Below, one piece after another: positions 57,583 through 64,000 of a DNA stretch of 64,000 bases. Source of the stretch: Pseudomonas lijiangensis (lineage in GTDB: Bacteria > Pseudomonadota > Gammaproteobacteria > Pseudomonadales > Pseudomonadaceae); contig NZ_CP076668.1 in NCBI RefSeq assembly GCF_018968705.1, forward strand, positions 806,001 through 870,000. The letters are read 5' to 3'. Position 1 is the first letter of the stretch. Each line of letters opens with the position of its first letter. Both the position numbers and the translations under genes were made by a program. Under the pieces are notes generated by a model. The model made no database searches and had not been told where the DNA came from. It saw nothing but the letters and a program-made list of their open reading frames with translations.

Positions 57583-58719
57583 TTGACTAAGCCAGCCATA
57601 CTTGCCCTTGCTGATGGCAGCATTTTTCGCGGCGAAGCCATTGGAGCCGACGGCCAGACCGTTGGTGAGGTGGTGTTCAACACCGCAATGACCGGCTATC
57701 AGGAAATCCTTACCGATCCTTCCTATGCCCAGCAAATCGTTACTCTGACTTACCCGCACATCGGCAACACAGGCACCACGCCTGAAGACGCCGAGTCGAA
57801 TCGCGTATGGTCCGCAGGCCTGGTTATTCGTGACCTGCCTCTGGTCTCCAGCAACTGGCGTAACAAGCAGCCTCTGGACGAATACCTCAAGGCCAACAAC
57901 GTTGTTGCCATCGCAGGTATCGATACCCGTCGTCTGACCCGCATCCTGCGTGAGAAAGGCGCACAGAACGGCTGCATCATCGCCGGTGACAACATTTCCG
58001 AAGAGGCCGCAATCGCAGCCGCTCGCGGCTTCCCGGGCCTCAAGGGCATGGATCTGGCCAAAGTGGTCAGCACCAAGGACAGCTATGAGTGGCGTTCCAG
58101 TGTCTGGAGCCTGAAAACCGACAGCCACCCTGAAATCGCCGCTGCCGAGCTGCCGTACCACGTCGTGGCCTACGACTACGGCGTCAAGGTCAACATCCTG
58201 CGCATGCTGGTCGAGCGCGGTTGCCGCGTGACCGTGGTTCCGGCGCAAACGCCTGCCAGCGATGTACTGGCCTACAGCCCGGACGGTGTTTTCCTGTCCA
58301 ACGGCCCTGGCGACCCAGAGCCATGCGACTACGCCATCAAGGCCATCAAGGAAGTCCTGGAAACCGAAATTCCGGTTTTCGGTATCTGCCTGGGTCACCA
58401 GTTGCTGGCTCTGGCTTCCGGCGCCAAGACGGTAAAAATGGGTCACGGCCACCACGGTGCCAACCACCCGGTCCAGGACCTGGACACCGGCGTCGTCATG
58501 ATCACCAGCCAGAACCACGGTTTTGCGGTTGATGAGTCGACCCTGCCAGGCAACGTTCGCGCCATCCACAAGTCGCTGTTCGACGGGACCCTGCAAGGTA
58601 TCGAGCGCACCGACAAGAGCGCGTTCAGCTTCCAGGGTCACCCTGAAGCAAGCCCGGGCCCGAATGACGTTGCCCCTCTGTTTGATCGCTTTATCGAAGC
58701 CATGGCCAAGCGTCGCTGA
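57583..58719 (+). CDS. carA: Carbamoyl-phosphate synthase small subunit
   Basis: Glutaminase subunit of 378 residues, supplying ammonia to CarB for pyrimidine and arginine synthesis. N-terminal domain [17 protein letters not shown] and [19 protein letters not shown]. The class I amidotransferase part has the nucleophile in [15 protein letters not shown] and His-Glu in [11 protein letters not shown]. It starts with TTG at 57583 after GGGAGG. Confidence 0.96.
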   Translation: MTKPAILALADGSIFRGEAIGADGQTVGEVVFNTAMTGYQEILTDPSYAQQIVTLTYPHIGNTGTTPEDAESNRVWSAGLVIRDLPLVSSNWRNKQPLDEYLKANNVVAIAGIDTRRLTRILREKGAQNGCIIAGDNISEEAAIAAARGFPGLKGMDLAKVVSTKDSYEWRSSVWSLKTDSHPEIAAAELPYHVVAYDYGVKVNILRMLVERGCRVTVVPAQTPASDVLAYSPDGVFLSNGPGDPEPCDYAIKAIKEVLETEIPVFGICLGHQLLALASGAKTVKMGHGHHGANHPVQDLDTGVVMITSQNHGFAVDESTLPGNVRAIHKSLFDGTLQGIERTDKSAFSFQGHPEASPGPNDVAPLFDRFIEAMAKRR

Positions 58720-58854
58720 CCGGTTGCCTTGAGAATGTAGTAAGCACGTGCCCAGGGTGGCCCCGGATGATGAATCCGGTCGTCGCCACCCAGGCACCGC
58801 AAAGAAATGTTCAAGACGGCTTGCCGACTGACCTACGGATTTGAGTGACAACCC

Positions 58855-62072
<3,218 letters not shown>

Positions 62073-62076
<4 letters not shown>

Positions 62077-62549
62077 TCAAATACCCAATGACTGTCCAGG
62101 GCGCACGCGCCCTGGAAGAAGAGTTGACGCATCTGACCAAGGTGGTTCGTCCAAAACTCAGCCAGGACATCGGTACTGCGCGTGAGCTGGGCGACCTCAA
62201 GGAAAACGCCGAATACCATGCTGCCCGCGAGCAGCAGGGTATGGTCGAGGCGCGGATCCGTGATATCGAAGGCCGCATGCAGAATGCGGTCATCATCGAC
62301 GTCACCACCATTCCTCATACCGGGAAGGTGATTTTCGGGACGACTGTCCAGATCGCCAACGTTGAAACCGACGAGTCTGTGACCTATCAGATCGTGGGTG
62401 AAGATGAGGCCGACATCAAACTGGGCAAGATTTCCGTTGGTTCGCCTATCGCCCGCGCCTTGATTGCTAAGGAAGAGGGCGATGTAGTGACGGTGAAAAC
62501 GCCTAGCGGTGTCATCGAGTACGAGATCGTTGAAGTCCGTCACGTTTGA
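62073..62549 (+). CDS. greA: Transcript cleavage factor GreA
   Basis: A 158-residue RNA-polymerase secondary-channel factor. The coiled coil ([43 protein letters not shown]) carries the two acidic tip residues (D, E in GDLKENAEY). The C-terminal FKBP-like domain is [21 protein letters not shown]...[16 protein letters not shown]. It overlaps carB by four bases (ATGA). A GC hairpin follows the stop. Confidence 0.96.
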
Positions 62550-62970
62550 TGGGTTGCGCCCGTTTCCAGCGGGCGCAATAGTCTGGCAGCTTGTCCAGAC
62601 CTTATGGGTAGGCGGGCTGGTCCTTTTGCACCTGGCGACATTGGCGGTGCTCGATCAGACAGGTCTTGCGCCGCTGTTCATCGATCAGTTCGCCAACCGT
62701 GCAAGTGCTCTGCTGGTAGCTTTTGCGGCAGTCTGTGTGGTGTTGCAACTGGCGTTGCTGGTTCGCTTCGAGCGTCTGGCAAGTGTCTGGCGGGATTTTC
62801 GCGGGCAATTGCTTTCAATTGCATTGTTGTCGTCAGCGGCCTATTACGTGCTGCGGCACTGGTTTGCCGGGGCATTGCACTGGCAACTGCTGAGTTATCT
62901 TGTGCTGGCGTTGAGCGGCTTGTTGCTGGTCTTGCAGCCGGTGCCGGGAAGGAGCAGCAGGGCGCGCTGA
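62509..62970 (+). CDS. DUF4149-family membrane protein
   Basis: A small inner-membrane protein with four hydrophobic helices ([79 protein letters not shown]), matching the DUF4149 family seen after greA in pseudomonads. Start is uncertain: ATG 62509 overlaps greA by 41 bp, while TTG 62554, just after greA, leaves the family start [13 protein letters not shown] hairpin (62554-62578) covers that alternative start. Confidence 0.7.
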   Translation: MSSSTRSLKSVTFDGLRPFPAGAIVWQLVQTLWVGGLVLLHLATLAVLDQTGLAPLFIDQFANRASALLVAFAAVCVVLQLALLVRFERLASVWRDFRGQLLSIALLSSAAYYVLRHWFAGALHWQLLSYLVLALSGLLLVLQPVPGRSSRAR

Positions 62971-62986
62971 AGGCGCCCTGGCTTTT
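62958..62986 (+). terminator. Terminator at end of carAB-greA-DUF4149 operon
   Basis: CAGGGCGC / GCGCCCTG stem, 7-base loop, then GCTTTT. It overlaps the DUF4149 stop codon and faces convergent yhbY. Confidence 0.7.
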
Positions 62987-62990
62987 AAAA

Positions 62991-63299
62991 TCAGCTTGCG
63001 CGGTGGACGTTGGACAGTTGCTTGTTTACCTTTGGGTTCTTGCGATAGATCAGCGCCATTTTGCCGATGACCTGTACGAGGTCCGCTGAACCGGCCTTGC
63101 AGAGTTCTGCAATGGTCTGGAGGCGGCTTTCGCGATCGAGGATATTGAGTTTGATCTTGATCAGCTCGTGATCGCTCAGTGCGCGCTCGAGTTCGGCGAG
63201 CACACCTTCAGTCAAACCATTGTCAGCCACTATCAATACTGGTTTCAGATGGTGGCCAATGGATTTGTATTGTTTCTTCTGCTCTTGAGTGAGCGGCAT
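62991..63299 (-). CDS. yhbY: Ribosome-associated RNA-binding protein YhbY
   Basis: A 102-residue CRS1-YhbY (CRM) domain protein linked to 50S assembly. Signature MPLTQEQKKQYKSIGHHLKPVLIVADNGLTEGVLAELERALSDHELIKIKL; the GLTE-type loop and ELIKIK strand are clear. It is divergent from rlmE with a 106-bp spacer. Confidence 0.93.
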   Translation of the reverse strand: MPLTQEQKKQYKSIGHHLKPVLIVADNGLTEGVLAELERALSDHELIKIKLNILDRESRLQTIAELCKAGSADLVQVIGKMALIYRKNPKVNKQLSNVHRAS

Positions 63300-63405
63300 A
63301 ATCTGACCCCTGCGTCTGATCTTGTAAAAAAGCGGCGGCCAGTTTACCCGAGCGAGTCCGGGACCGCCCAGTTAATCACGACTCGTTTTATTTTTGAGGT
63401 GCCCC

Positions 63406-64000
63406 GTGGCCCGTTCCAAGACAAGCCATAACTGGCTCAAAGAACACTTTGATGACAAATACGTCAAAATGGCGCAGAAGGACGGCTACCGTTCCCGTGC
63501 CAGCTACAAGCTTCTGGAGATCCAGGAGAAGGACAAAATCATCCGTCCGGGCATGACGGTCATCGACCTGGGCGCGGCTCCAGGCGGGTGGTCGCAGGTG
63601 ACCAGTCGTCTGATTGGTGGTCAGGGTCGCCTGATTGCGTCCGATATCCTGGAGATGGACAGCATCCCCGATGTGACCTTCATCAAGGGTGACTTCACCG
63701 AGGACGCCGTTCTCGCTCAGATTCTGGAAGCTGTAGGTAATACACAGGTAGACCTTGTGATTTCCGATATGGCCCCCAATATGAGTGGATTGAGCGCAGT
63801 GGACATGCCACGGGCAATGTTTCTCTGCGAGCTGGCTCTGGATCTTGCCGGCCGGGTCTTGCGTCCGGGTGGCGATTTTCTGATCAAGGTCTTCCAGGGT
63901 GAAGGCTTCGATGTGTACCACAAGGATATTCGCAAGCTGTTCGACAAGGTGCAGATGCGCAAGCCATTGTCGTCGCGCGACAGGTCCCGTGAGCAATATC
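63406..64000 (+). CDS. rlmE: 23S rRNA 2'-O-ribose U2552 methyltransferase RlmE (partial)
   Basis: Runs off the window end; the 198 visible residues are nearly the whole protein (about 207-209). It starts with GTG 63406 ([24 protein letters not shown]), with GAGGT upstream. The SAM site is [11 protein letters not shown] and the catalytic K-D-K set is seen in [16 protein letters not shown] and LIKVFQGEG. RlmE methylates the A-loop of 23S rRNA, a late 50S maturation step, and fits the yhbY neighbour; ftsH is expected next. Confidence 0.95.
   Translation, partial: MARSKTSHNWLKEHFDDKYVKMAQKDGYRSRASYKLLEIQEKDKIIRPGMTVIDLGAAPGGWSQVTSRLIGGQGRLIASDILEMDSIPDVTFIKGDFTEDAVLAQILEAVGNTQVDLVISDMAPNMSGLSAVDMPRAMFLCELALDLAGRVLRPGGDFLIKVFQGEGFDVYHKDIRKLFDKVQMRKPLSSRDRSREQY

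Overview
The window is a fluorescent-pseudomonad chromosome segment, most like the Pseudomonas syringae group. The reasons are the gene orders fur/bamE(omlA)/recN, grpE-dnaK-dnaJ-dapB-carA-carB-greA and yhbY/rlmE, a RoxSR redox two-component pair, an lldR/lldP-lutABC-dld lactate cluster, and characteristic intergenic inverted repeats. The species cannot be fixed from sequence alone.

Layout. 0-5.5 kb: a periplasmic SIMPL protein, roxS-roxR, an SbmA/YddA-type ABC exporter and a FadR-family regulator. 5.5-9.8 kb: a sugar-acid operon (kdgD, gudP-like permease, garD), with candidate operators shared with the preceding regulator and a possible glycerate-kinase remnant between kdgD and gudP. 9.8-22.6 kb: small membrane and stress proteins, a DUF3182 ATP-grasp-like protein, an orphan cysC facing a TauE exporter, a GAF-GGDEF-EAL protein, a KGG protein, a GAF protein, and tartrate dehydrogenase divergent from a LysR regulator.

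22.6-38.1 kb is accessory DNA next to ssrA (tmRNA). The part nearest ssrA is a bounded island of about 11.1 kb. A 27-bp identical direct repeat lies at the tmRNA 3' end (38038-38064) and at 26897-26923. Just inside the tmRNA end is a 5'-truncated P4-type integrase. The island carries a type I restriction-modification locus (hsdM-hsdS-albA remnant-hsdR-M48 peptidase) and an unknown AT-rich gene with a possible PIN-like fold. Left of it lie an HTH/PIN toxin-antitoxin pair, a DUF1016 (YhcG) nuclease, a DUF6124-like gene preceded by a structured, C4-antisense-RNA-like stretch, and the remains of a second AlbA/HATPase_c_4 regulator. This looks like an older, eroded layer of the same insertion hotspot.

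38.1-47.7 kb: ssrA, a small secreted protein and the lactate cluster. A perfect 17-bp LldR/PdhR-type palindrome sits in the lldR/lldP divergent region. 47.7-64 kb: housekeeping genes smpB, ratA, rnfH, bamE, fur, recN, grpE (with a sigma-32-type promoter), dnaK, dnaJ, dapB, carA, carB, greA, a DUF4149 gene, yhbY and the 5' part of rlmE. SmpB and tmRNA, the two partners of trans-translation, are both present.

The best candidate for something undescribed is the island tail: the AT-rich PIN-like protein, the M48 peptidase and the partial AlbA gene coupled to the type I RM genes. All functional claims come from reading motifs; no database search was run.
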